Shown here piece by piece: positions 5,710 to 12,410 of a stretch of 16,830 nt of DNA. This stretch comes from an uncultured Victivallales bacterium (GTDB lineage Bacteria; Verrucomicrobiota; Lentisphaeria; Oligosphaerales; JAFGRS01): contig CAILKC010000605.1 of assembly GCA_903834675.1 (NCBI GenBank), positions 1 to 16,830 on the forward strand, given 5' to 3'. Each line of letters begins with the position of its first letter. The stretch's first letter is position 1. A program made the translations under genes and the position numbers. The notes under the pieces are model-generated. The model saw nothing but the letters and a program-made list of their open reading frames with translations. It ran no database searches and was not told the DNA's origin.

Positions 5710-7389
5710 ATGTTTCCGCCTGCCTTGAATGCGTACCGTCCGAGCCTGCGTCTAGGCCTGAGTTGCCTGCTGGTCACGCTGGTGATCGTCACGGCCGCAT
5801 CCTTGGGTGTGGCGACCTATTTCGGCGCTCGCTCCCTGGTCCGCAACAGCATCCGCGAGCGTCTGCATGATGCCGCGGCCACCGGGGCCCTCCTCCTCGA
5901 CGGGGAGGCGCACCGCAGCCTGCGCTCGCGAGCCGATGAGGATACCCCGGCGTACCGGGCTATTCGTGCCCAACTGCGGCTCATTCGCGACCGCTGCCTG
6001 CAAGTACGCTTCGTCTATACCATGCGCCGCGCCGACGAGGGCAAGTTCCTCTTCGTCGTGGATGCCGAGGAGAACCCTGCCGATGTGAGCCATCTGGGCG
6101 ACGTCTACGACGGCGAGTTCAGCCCCGCCATGGCCGCTGGGTTCACGCCGCCGTACCAGGTTCAGGTTGCCCGCGACCTGGTCGAGGATGAGTGGGGAGT
6201 CTGGCTGAGCAGCTACGCTCCCTTCTTCACCAGCACCGGAGAATTCGAGGGTCTGCTCGCCCTCGATGTGTCCGCCGCCAGCGTCCGCCAGGCCGAACGG
6301 CGCTGTCTCGCCGGCATCCTGGGAATCACCACCCTCATCTGCCTGCTGGCCATCGTCTTTGCCATCCTGCTCTCGCATCGGGTCAGCCACTCGCTGCTGC
6401 TGCTGGCCGACGACATGGACAGTATTCGGCGCTTCCACCTCGGCGAGACCGTTCCGGTGCAGTCGCGCATCCGCGAGATCCGCGACATGGCCGAGTCGGT
6501 CCGCAACATGAAATCGGGGTTGCGCTCGTTCCGGCGCTATGTCCCCGCCGAACTGGTGGGCGAACTGATCCGCCTGGGCCGCGATGCCGTGCCGGGCGGC
6601 GAGCGGCGCTGCATTACCACCTTCTTCTCGGACGTCAGGGACTTCACGTCCATCTCAGAGAAACTCCCCCCCGAGATCCTGGCCGAAGGCCTGGCTGTCT
6701 ACTTCCGCGGCATGACCCGGATCATCCTGGAACAGCGCGGTACGGTCGATAAGTTCATCGGCGATGCCATCATGGCCTTCTGGGGCGCACCCAGCCCGAC
6801 CGAGGAGCACGCCCTGCTGGCCTGTCGTGCCGCCCTGGCCTGCCAACGCCACCTGCTCTCGCTCAGCGATGTCTGGAGGCAACAGGGAGTGCCGCCGCTG
6901 GAGACCCGCATCGGCATCAATACCGGCGATGCCATCGTCGGCAATATCGGCTACGAGGAACGCCTGAGCTATACCGCGTTCGGCGACTCGGTGAACCTGG
7001 CCAGCCGCACCGAGGGCCTCAACAAGTACTATGGAACGCATATCCTCCTGACCGAGAATACGCTCCCTCTGGTTTCGGCGCAGATGCTGACGCGCTGGCT
7101 GGACCGCATCGCGGTGAAAGGGCGCAGCGTCGGCCTGGACATCTTTGAACTGCTGGTCGAGCGCCAGGCCGCCACTCCCGACCAGCTCCGCCTCGCCGCG
7201 ACCACCAACCGCGCCATGGAGTGCTACTTCCGCCGCGAATGGCAGACCACCATCGAGGCGCTCGAAGAGGTGCGCGGCATCGTCCCCGAGGATATGGCCT
7301 CGTCCGTCCTCGTCGAGCGCTGCCGGACCTTCCTGGTCGAGCCGCCGCCGACAGACTGGAATGGGGTCACGGTGATGCGGGAGAAATGA
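5710..7389 (+). CDS. Membrane-anchored class III adenylate cyclase with extracytoplasmic sensor region
   Basis: This 559-residue receptor-type cyclase should convert ATP to cAMP. It has a first membrane helix (about 15-38), an extracytoplasmic segment of about 160 residues, a second helix (about 200-222), a HAMP-like linker (about 223-275) and a class III catalytic domain (about 295-440). The metal-binding aspartates are D308 (FFSDVRDF) and D352 (KFIGDAIMAFWG). The purine-specifying pair is K348 and T422 (YTAFGDSVNLASR), the usual bacterial adenylate rather than guanylate combination. The transition-state residues N429 and R433 are present, so the enzyme looks active. The sensor region, with VRFVYTMRRADEGKFLFVVD and WLSSYAPFFTSTGEFEGLLA, resembles a Cache-type ligand-binding domain. 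A C-terminal tail of about 120 residues follows the cyclase domain. The ribosome binding site before ATG 5710 is weak (GAGGG, about 10 bases upstream). The stop codon lies 1 bp before a palindromic repeat. Confidence 0.93.
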   Translation: MFPPALNAYRPSLRLGLSCLLVTLVIVTAASLGVATYFGARSLVRNSIRERLHDAAATGALLLDGEAHRSLRSRADEDTPAYRAIRAQLRLIRDRCLQVRFVYTMRRADEGKFLFVVDAEENPADVSHLGDVYDGEFSPAMAAGFTPPYQVQVARDLVEDEWGVWLSSYAPFFTSTGEFEGLLALDVSAASVRQAERRCLAGILGITTLICLLAIVFAILLSHRVSHSLLLLADDMDSIRRFHLGETVPVQSRIREIRDMAESVRNMKSGLRSFRRYVPAELVGELIRLGRDAVPGGERRCITTFFSDVRDFTSISEKLPPEILAEGLAVYFRGMTRIILEQRGTVDKFIGDAIMAFWGAPSPTEEHALLACRAALACQRHLLSLSDVWRQQGVPPLETRIGINTGDAIVGNIGYEERLSYTAFGDSVNLASRTEGLNKYYGTHILLTENTLPLVSAQMLTRWLDRIAVKGRSVGLDIFELLVERQAATPDQLRLAATTNRAMECYFRREWQTTIEALEEVRGIVPEDMASSVLVERCRTFLVEPPPTDWNGVTVMREK

Positions 7390-7390
7390 G

Positions 7391-7650
7391 GACCTGTGTA
7401 ATAAGGATGGGCCGAGGTATTCAGCTCCAAAGGGGCGCGTTGGGCGCCCAGGGCACCGCCCTGGGTACCCGTTCACCCCACAGATTGAGCCCTGAAGGGG
7501 CGGCCTATGCGACCTCAGCCCGAACCTAGGGCAGATAGCTCGCCCCTACAGGGCTCAAACCCATAACTATCCTATTCCCAGGGCGTTGCCCTGGGCTGGT
7601 ATGGCCGCGCGCCTTCAGCGCTCCAGGCGGACTTCCTGATTGCACAGGTC
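7391..7650. repeat. 260-bp palindromic interspersed repeat
   Basis: The ends GACCTGTGTAAT (7391-7402) and ATTGCACAGGTC (7639-7650) are inverted repeats matching at 11 of 12. Each half carries a perfect 8-bp hairpin CCCAGGGC-nnn-GCCCTGGG (7447-7465 and 7577-7595) and a GAGCCCTG/CAGGGCTC segment in opposite orientations, so the whole unit is a large imperfect palindrome. The right half recurs inverted at 16691-16811. It starts 1 bp after the cyclase stop and could also end its transcript. Confidence 0.8.
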
Positions 7651-7665
7651 GATTATTAGTGGCTG

Positions 7666-7763
7666 TTTCGTGTACATGAAATCGCGTTTAAGCTATTGAT
7701 TACGTGCAATAAGATTCTGTAAAGTATTTATCTTAAATGAGTTGCGTGGGAACGGCACCGAGT
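7666..7763 (+). promoter_or_regulatory. Duplicated 98-bp promoter/leader element, copy B
   Basis: This is the second copy of the element at 5459-5556: left block 7666-7710, right block 7742-7763, same 31-bp spacing. A plausible promoter is TTGATT (7696-7701) with TGTAAA (7718-7723) 16 bp downstream, or TAAAGT 2 bp further on. The right block runs into a 10-bp tandem duplication, ACCGAGTCAA twice (7757-7776). Either copy of its ACCGAG can pair with CTCGGT (7788-7793), giving alternative leader hairpins. It lies 236 bp upstream of the ferritin start codon. Confidence 0.6.
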
Positions 7764-7999
7764 CAAACCGAGTCAACAGCCGGGGGGCTCGGTTGGAGGG
7801 CGGCCCGGTCGAATACCGTGAGCCTGTCGAACGGGCGCGGCCCCCGCGGTACGGGAGCCGGAATCCTGCCCGTCCGTAAGCGCCCGCGGCGGAACCCGCG
7901 TCGGCGGCCGCGGTCCAAACCAGCGCCGTGAGTAGGTCCGTGACCTCAGGTTCAACCTGCCCTCAGCCAGGAATGCCAGTCAAGAGAAGGAATGCAGCA
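7764..7999. other. Presumed 5' leader of the ferritin gene, no gene seen
   Basis: This is GC-rich non-coding sequence between copy B and the ferritin start. Open frames here are short and lack ribosome binding sites or recognisable protein. If copy B is the promoter, this would be an untranslated leader of more than 200 nt. Confidence 0.5.
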
Positions 8000-8500
8000 A
8001 TGGCACTGAAGAAAGATGTCGAAGCCGTCCTGAACAAGCAGCTTGAGAAGGAGTTTGACGCGGCGGTCGTGTACCAGGCTATCTCGATCTACTTCGAGCA
8101 GGAACTGCTGAAGGGGTTCGCCGCCTGGTTCAAGCGGCAGTTGGGGGAAGAGCGGGCGCACGCAGGCAGGATCATCGAGTACATGCTCGACCGCGGTGCG
8201 GCGCCGGTTCTCCCTGCGACCAAGGCGCCGAAGATGAAGTATGCCTCGCCGCTGGAAGCCCTGAAGAGTGCCGTGGCGCACGAGCGCGCCAACACCGCGG
8301 GCATCTACGCCTGCCTTACCGCCGCGCAGCAGGCCGACGACCCGGCCACGGTGGAGGCGCTCCAGTGGTTCGTGAAGGAGCAGGTCGAGGAGGAGAAGTG
8401 GGCCGACGAGTACACCCAGATGCTGGAAAAGGTGGCGGGATCGGTCGGTGGCCTGTGGGCTTTCGACCACCGCGTCGAGAAGCTCGCCAAGGGCGAGTGA
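8000..8500 (+). CDS. Non-haem ferritin (iron storage)
   Basis: This 166-residue four-helix ferritin of the bacterial FtnA type would oxidise Fe(II) at a diiron centre and store it as ferric mineral in a cytoplasmic 24-mer. The ferroxidase ligands align with E. coli FtnA: E18, E51 and H54 (GEERAHAG), E95 (AHERANT) and E131 with Q128 (EQVEEEK). The late WFVKEQVEEEKWADEY helix is typical. ATG 8000 is preceded by GAAGGA (7986-7991) at good spacing; an in-frame extension to 7928 would add unrelated residues. There is no haem-ligand methionine pattern of bacterioferritin that I can identify. It is monocistronic and convergent with the methyltransferase gene. The duplicated element 236 bp upstream is the likely control region. 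Confidence 0.93.
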   Translation: MALKKDVEAVLNKQLEKEFDAAVVYQAISIYFEQELLKGFAAWFKRQLGEERAHAGRIIEYMLDRGAAPVLPATKAPKMKYASPLEALKSAVAHERANTAGIYACLTAAQQADDPATVEALQWFVKEQVEEEKWADEYTQMLEKVAGSVGGLWAFDHRVEKLAKGE

Positions 8501-8521
8501 CCTCACGGTCTGCGTGATGTC

Positions 8522-8589
8522 GATGGCGACGGCGGTTTCTTCGCTGCTCATTGGGAGGCGCGGCCCGCCGGGCGCTTGCCGTCGCCATC
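8522..8589. terminator. Large hairpin between convergent genes
   Basis: GATGGCGACGGC (8522-8533) is the exact reverse complement of GCCGTCGCCATC (8578-8589), a perfect 12-bp stem. The 44-nt loop itself contains a GC-rich inverted repeat (GCCC-gcc-GGGC). It lies centrally in the 115-bp gap between two convergent genes, fitting a bidirectional terminator, though no T-run follows on either strand. Confidence 0.55.
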
Positions 8590-8615
8590 CTCCCGACTAC
8601 TCGCGGATCACCGGG

Positions 8616-9488
8616 TCAAGGCTCTTTCGGCCACCACATGACCATGGCCTTGGTGACCGTCCGCAGCGAGTAGCCGTGGCTCTGTCGGGTGGCAGACTTT
8701 GCCAGGTACTCGCCCAGCCGCTTGAGCCGGCGCACGCCATCCAGGCGGAAGAAATGGCGGAACGCCGCCACTTCTTCGTCGATCGACCGGAACTGGTGCG
8801 TCTTCCTTATCGACACATACTCAAGGCGCGGACAGAGGCCCATGGCGCTGAGCAGATTGAGCGTCGTCAGGTCGGAGAACCGTACCGGCGGCCCCCCCAT
8901 GCACTCGGGGAATAGCGCGCGGAACTCTCCGTCGTCCGGAAGGCTGAAGGCCTGGGGGATGATGAAGGCGGCACGGCGGGTCAGTTGGTCCATCTTGGCG
9001 ATGCAGTCGACGAAGTTAGGACTGCCACTGCGGTCGCAGGCGATGAGCTCTAGGGAGCGGTGTGCGATCACGATATCGTGGGCCCCGATGTCTCTGTAGG
9101 GCATGACGTCCATCCACCGTCTGTGGACGGCGCCGATGGGGGCCAGGCCCTCCTGACGGGCTTCGGCCGACACACGTTGCAGCATCTGCTCCGAAGCATC
9201 GCACACGGTGACGGAACTCAAACGCCTCGCCAGGGGTAGCGCCAGAGAGCCGGTCCCAACCCCCAGTTCAAGACCGGTGTCGGTGGGCAGCGGGCGAGCT
9301 TTCGCCTGAATGCAACCGACGAGTGCCGCCGCGTAATCGAGGAACGAGGGGTCCGACGCCTCCTGCTCAACGGCATTGGTCCTGCCGTCCCAGAACGCTT
9401 CCAGGTCGCGGGCCGCCAGCAGCGCCGGGCCCTTCCGCCAGCGCTTCATCATCTGCACGTTCCAGTAAGCGACCTCGTTGGTTCTCAT
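8616..9488 (-). CDS. Class I SAM-dependent methyltransferase
   Basis: This is a 290-residue predicted cytoplasmic methyltransferase. The Rossmann-like core shows motif I (ELGVGTGSLALPLA, 74-87), the acidic residue ending strand 2 (VTVCDAS, D97) and a motif IV-like strand HDIVIAHRSLE (137-147). The N-terminal 60 residues and C-terminal third are not recognised; the C-terminal part presumably forms the substrate cap. AAGGAAG precedes ATG 9488 by about 5 bases. The gene is divergent from the ABC-transport operon, with 286 bp between. From memory, methyltransferases of this general type (W-x-D motif, DIVIA-x-RS) often sit beside FecCD-type importers in anaerobes, so a role in modifying a metallophore or corrinoid-like ligand is possible but unproven. 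The methyl acceptor is unknown. Confidence 0.85.
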   Translation of the reverse strand: MRTNEVAYWNVQMMKRWRKGPALLAARDLEAFWDGRTNAVEQEASDPSFLDYAAALVGCIQAKARPLPTDTGLELGVGTGSLALPLARRLSSVTVCDASEQMLQRVSAEARQEGLAPIGAVHRRWMDVMPYRDIGAHDIVIAHRSLELIACDRSGSPNFVDCIAKMDQLTRRAAFIIPQAFSLPDDGEFRALFPECMGGPPVRFSDLTTLNLLSAMGLCPRLEYVSIRKTHQFRSIDEEVAAFRHFFRLDGVRRLKRLGEYLAKSATRQSHGYSLRTVTKAMVMWWPKEP

Positions 9489-9627
9489 GGTCTTCCTTCG
9501 GGCGGCGGCAGACGGCCTTGCTCAACCTCACCGACTGCCTGCAGCAGTTAAGGGTCACGTTACGGACTGAGGCGGTGGGGCGCAAGCGAGGAGGCGTGAA
9601 GAAACCGTGAGGAAAAACCGTGGAAAG

Positions 9628-9672
9628 TGTGAAGTCTAAGGACCTTGTTAAACTCTTCACATAGGGTTCACA
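9628..9672. promoter_or_regulatory. Operator-like repeats in the divergent intergenic region
   Basis: TGTGAAG (9628-9634) and CTTCACA (9655-9661) are a perfect inverted pair. TTCACA occurs twice in direct orientation exactly 11 bp apart (9656-9661 and 9667-9672), one helical turn. Hexamers at 11-bp spacing resemble Pho-type response-regulator boxes, and TGTGA/TCACA half-sites also recall CRP, although not with the CRP spacing. The region is less GC-rich than its surroundings. Regulator identity is inference. Confidence 0.4.
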
Positions 9673-9691
9673 ATCAAGCGGTTGCGTCGCA

Positions 9692-9767
9692 CATACCGCT
9701 CCGGTATGCTGGGCCTGGTGGGCAGCACTCAGGGTCAGGACTGAGGCGCCCGGCCAGCAACCAGGAG
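9692..9767 (+). promoter_or_regulatory. Possible structured leader of the ABC-transport operon
   Basis: A perfect hairpin CATACCG-ctc-CGGTATG (9692-9708) is followed by GGGC (9711-9714) pairing with GCCC (9748-9751) around CTCAG (9728-9732)/CTGAG (9741-9745). Alternatively CCTGGT (9714-9719) can pair with ACCAGG (9760-9765), which covers part of the AGGAG ribosome binding site of the first gene. Two competing folds, one masking the ribosome binding site, would fit a translational switch. No known riboswitch class is recognised. Confidence 0.35.
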
Positions 9768-9774
9768 ATGTGCC

Positions 9775-10392
9775 ATGGAAGTGTCGGTCCTGCCACGGTC
9801 ACGCCGTTCGTTCACCCTGATTGAGTTACTGGTGGTGATCGCCATCATCGCCATCCTGGCGTCGATGCTGTTGCCGGCCTTGTCACGTGCCAGGGGCAAG
9901 GCCAGGGAGACGCAGTGCATCTCGAACCTGCACCAGTTGGGTCTCGCCGTCCACATGTATGCCTCGGACAACCAGGAGTGTTGCCCGATCGACCCGCTGG
10001 GGATGAACAACCCCCATGTGGCGAGCAGCGTGGGTTTCTGGCCCTACACCGGTCAGGCGCGCAGCCTTTTCTACTGCCCTGACGCGCAGACCTGCGAGCC
10101 GTTGGCGGCGCCGGAGTCGATCATCGAGACCGACGCCAACTGGCTGGCGGGCAACATCAGCTACCGGTACTATTCATGGACAGGCACGGTGACGCCTGGG
10201 ATGGCGTTCCCGCCTCGCGCCCTGACGCTGAGACTGGACTCGGAGGCCTGGGTCTATTCTGACTGGTTCAAGAATGGGTGTGCGGTATGGCCGCACTTGC
10301 GCCAGGGAGGACCCTTGGGAGGCATGCTCGTCCTGCGCCTGGACAACAGTGTGGAACACCAGTACGGTCGCCCGCGCGACAACTACAAGTAG
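9775..10392 (+). CDS. Prepilin-type (pseudopilin-like) protein
   Basis: This 205-residue protein starts with a short basic leader, then [20 protein letters not shown] (12-31), the class III signal/transmembrane helix of type IV pilins and type II secretion pseudopilins, with Glu at position +5. The residue before the Phe is Ser rather than the usual Gly. The following [21 protein letters not shown] is typical of the abundant stand-alone prepilin-like proteins of planctomycete and lentisphaeral genomes. Such proteins usually end in an H-X9-DG motif; here the C-terminus ([24 protein letters not shown]) keeps the context but reads D-N instead of D-G. AGGAG (9763-9767) precedes ATG 9775 by 7 bases. 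It is the first gene of the transport operon, 36 bp before the ModA-like gene. Function unknown; it is probably an exported, inner-membrane-anchored protein. Confidence 0.85.
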   Translation: MEVSVLPRSRRSFTLIELLVVIAIIAILASMLLPALSRARGKARETQCISNLHQLGLAVHMYASDNQECCPIDPLGMNNPHVASSVGFWPYTGQARSLFYCPDAQTCEPLAAPESIIETDANWLAGNISYRYYSWTGTVTPGMAFPPRALTLRLDSEAWVYSDWFKNGCAVWPHLRQGGPLGGMLVLRLDNSVEHQYGRPRDNYK

Positions 10393-10428
10393 AGCCGAAT
10401 GGCAGTCAGAGCAGAAAGGGGATTTCCC

Positions 10429-11286
10429 ATGCAGACGCACCCGCAATCGAGGTACTTTGGCAGCGCCAGGGGGCCGCGGGCGGCCTTTGTCGCGCTGCTT
10501 GGCCTGCTGGCGCTCGTGGCGGCGGGCTCCAGCGTCCACGCCGTGGGTCCGCCCCTGGCCACCGCGAAGGTGCTGACCGTATACGTTCCCTGCGGCATGC
10601 TCTCGGCCTTCTTCAAGGTTAAGGAGCAGTACGAGACCGGTCATCCGGGGGTGCAGCTTAAGCTCGAGTTCGACCGTGCCGACGCTCTTACCGACAAGAT
10701 CCTGAAGGAAGGCGCCACTCCCGACGTCCACCTCTCGATCGGACACGTCGAGACCGACCTCCTGGTCCAGGGTGGCAAGGTCGAGGTGAAGACGCCAGTG
10801 GCCTTTGGGCGCTTCAGGCTGGCACTCTGCGCTAACCGGTCGCGCCGCGATGTCGTCACCTGCGTCGAGGATCTGGCCAAGCCCGAGGTCAAGACCATTC
10901 TGCTCACCCCCGCCGCCAACAGTTCCGTGGGGACCTACGCCCACGATGCTCTGACCAAGCTTGGTTTGTGGGAGAAGGTCGCCCCGAAGGTGACCTACCT
11001 GCCCACCATCAAGGACTGCTACCGCGATCTGGCGGGCGGCAAGGCCGACGCCAGCTTCGCCTACATCGGCTGCCCGTTGCCCATCGATCCGACCAAGGCA
11101 GAGTACTCGAAGGTCATTACCGTGCAGACGCTGGACGAGGGACTCTACGGCGGCGCCGTGGTCTTCGCCAGTGTCCTGAAGGCCGCGGCCCAGCCGGCCG
11201 AGGCGGCAGAGTTCGTGCGTTTTCTCCAGGACCCTGGGGTCCAGGCTTTGCTCGCACAGATCGGCCTGCAGCCGGTCGGGAAGTGA
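10429..11286 (+). CDS. ModA-like periplasmic substrate-binding protein
   Basis: This 285-residue exported protein has an N-terminal signal sequence (hydrophobic 18-34, cleavage probably near SSVHA). Its body is of the ModA/SBP_bac_11 fold: LTVYVPCGMLSAFF (49-62), FDRADALTDKI (81-91), TPDVHLSIGHVETDLL (97-112), GRFRLALC, DLAKPEVKTILLTPAANSSVGTYA, and a late GKADASFAYIGCP segment. It should deliver a small ligand to the inner-membrane transporter. The two positions that bind oxyanion through Ser in molybdate-binding ModA are Gly56 and Ala84 here, and Cys55, His101 and His106 lie nearby, so the ligand may not be plain molybdate. ATG 10429 is preferred for its AAAGGGG ribosome binding site; an in-frame ATG at 10399 would add ten residues. 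It lies within the operon, 51 bp before the next gene. Confidence 0.85.
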   Translation: MQTHPQSRYFGSARGPRAAFVALLGLLALVAAGSSVHAVGPPLATAKVLTVYVPCGMLSAFFKVKEQYETGHPGVQLKLEFDRADALTDKILKEGATPDVHLSIGHVETDLLVQGGKVEVKTPVAFGRFRLALCANRSRRDVVTCVEDLAKPEVKTILLTPAANSSVGTYAHDALTKLGLWEKVAPKVTYLPTIKDCYRDLAGGKADASFAYIGCPLPIDPTKAEYSKVITVQTLDEGLYGGAVVFASVLKAAAQPAEAAEFVRFLQDPGVQALLAQIGLQPVGK

Positions 11287-11337
11287 ACTGGGCACGGTCG
11301 CGCACGACGACGGGGGCGGTTTCGAGGAGATGCACCG

Positions 11338-12396
11338 ATGAAGAGCACGCTGTCACGCCGAGTCTGTCTGGGCTCTCTGTTGGCCGTGGTCGCGCTGTCC
11401 AGCCAGGCCCGCGAGATCACCGACATGGCTGGCCGCAAGGTCACCCTCCCCGACACGATCACCAAGGTCTATGCGGCCCAGCCCTACACCAATGTGCTGC
11501 TCTACATGGTCGCTCCCGAGATGATCCTGGGCCTGCAGCCTGGCTGCCTGCCGTTTGGGGAGGCGGAGAAGCGCTTTCTGCGGCCGGAGGTGGCCAAGCT
11601 GCCGGAGATCGAGACGCAGATCGGGGGCGGCGAGAACCCCCAGACGAACCTTGAGGCCATCCTCGCCCTGCACCCGGACTTCGCCCTGGCCAACGGGGGT
11701 GTCGGCTCCGACAAGATGCTGATGAACCCCGCGAAACTGGAGGCGAAGATGGCCACGATCGGCCTGCCGGTCGTCTTCGTGGATGTGCGCCGTATTGCCG
11801 ACTACCCGGCGGGCATCGAGTTCCTCGGCACGCTTCTGGGCCGGGAAGCCCAGGCTCAGCGGATGTGTGCCTACGCCACCCGCGTGCTCGCCGAGGTGGG
11901 GAAAGTGGTGGCGGCGATCCCGCCCGAGAAGCGGGTGCGGGTGTACTATGCCGAGTCGGCGGACGGCCTGGCCACGGAGTCGGATGGATCCTTCCACACC
12001 GACGCCATCACTCTGGCCGGCGGCGACATCGTGCACCACGGCGATCTGAAGACCCACCAGGGCATGGAGAAGGTGAGCCTGGAACAGGTGCTCCTGTACG
12101 ACCCGGAGGTCATCATTTCGCAGGAGCCTGACTTCGTGACGAATGTCTACAAGGATATCCGCTGGAAGGACGTGAAGGCGGTGGTCAACCACCGCATCTA
12201 CACCATCCCGCGCTCGCCGTTCGACTGGATTGACCGGCCGCCGTCTGTCATGCGCATCATGGGGGTGCAGTGGCTCGCGCACCTCTTCTACCCGGAGCAT
12301 TACCCCATCGACATTCGCAAGGAGGTCAAGGACTTCCACAAGCTCTTCATGGGCGTCGAGCTGACGGATGCCGACGTGGACCAGTTGCTGAAGTGA
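11338..12396 (+). CDS. FecB/BtuF-type periplasmic binding protein of an ABC importer
   Basis: This 352-residue protein has a signal peptide (cleavage likely after SSQA, 24) and the Peripla_BP_2 (PF01497) architecture of class III binding proteins for iron-siderophore, cobalamin and molybdate/tungstate (MolA). Typical features are the first strand ITDMAGRKVTLPDTITKV, the NLEAILALHPDFALANG region (104-120), the second-lobe start VRVYYAESADGLATESDGSF (200-219), LEQVLLYDPEVIIS, and the C-terminal RSPFDWIDRPPSVMRIMGVQWLAHLFYP. GAGGAG lies 8 bases before ATG 11338. Its stop is 14 bp before the chosen permease start, and a GTG overlapping the stop (12393) would also be in frame for the permease. It is the natural partner of the next two genes. 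Ligand unknown: metal chelate, corrinoid or oxyanion. Confidence 0.9.
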   Translation: MKSTLSRRVCLGSLLAVVALSSQAREITDMAGRKVTLPDTITKVYAAQPYTNVLLYMVAPEMILGLQPGCLPFGEAEKRFLRPEVAKLPEIETQIGGGENPQTNLEAILALHPDFALANGGVGSDKMLMNPAKLEAKMATIGLPVVFVDVRRIADYPAGIEFLGTLLGREAQAQRMCAYATRVLAEVGKVVAAIPPEKRVRVYYAESADGLATESDGSFHTDAITLAGGDIVHHGDLKTHQGMEKVSLEQVLLYDPEVIISQEPDFVTNVYKDIRWKDVKAVVNHRIYTIPRSPFDWIDRPPSVMRIMGVQWLAHLFYPEHYPIDIRKEVKDFHKLFMGVELTDADVDQLLK

Positions 12397-12410
12397 GAAG
12401 CACGGGTGTC

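Noticed and set aside
9628..9661. Classical CRP site from TGTGA and TCACA
   Set aside because: The half-sites are 24 bp apart instead of 6, so a standard CRP site is not supported even though a cyclase is encoded nearby.
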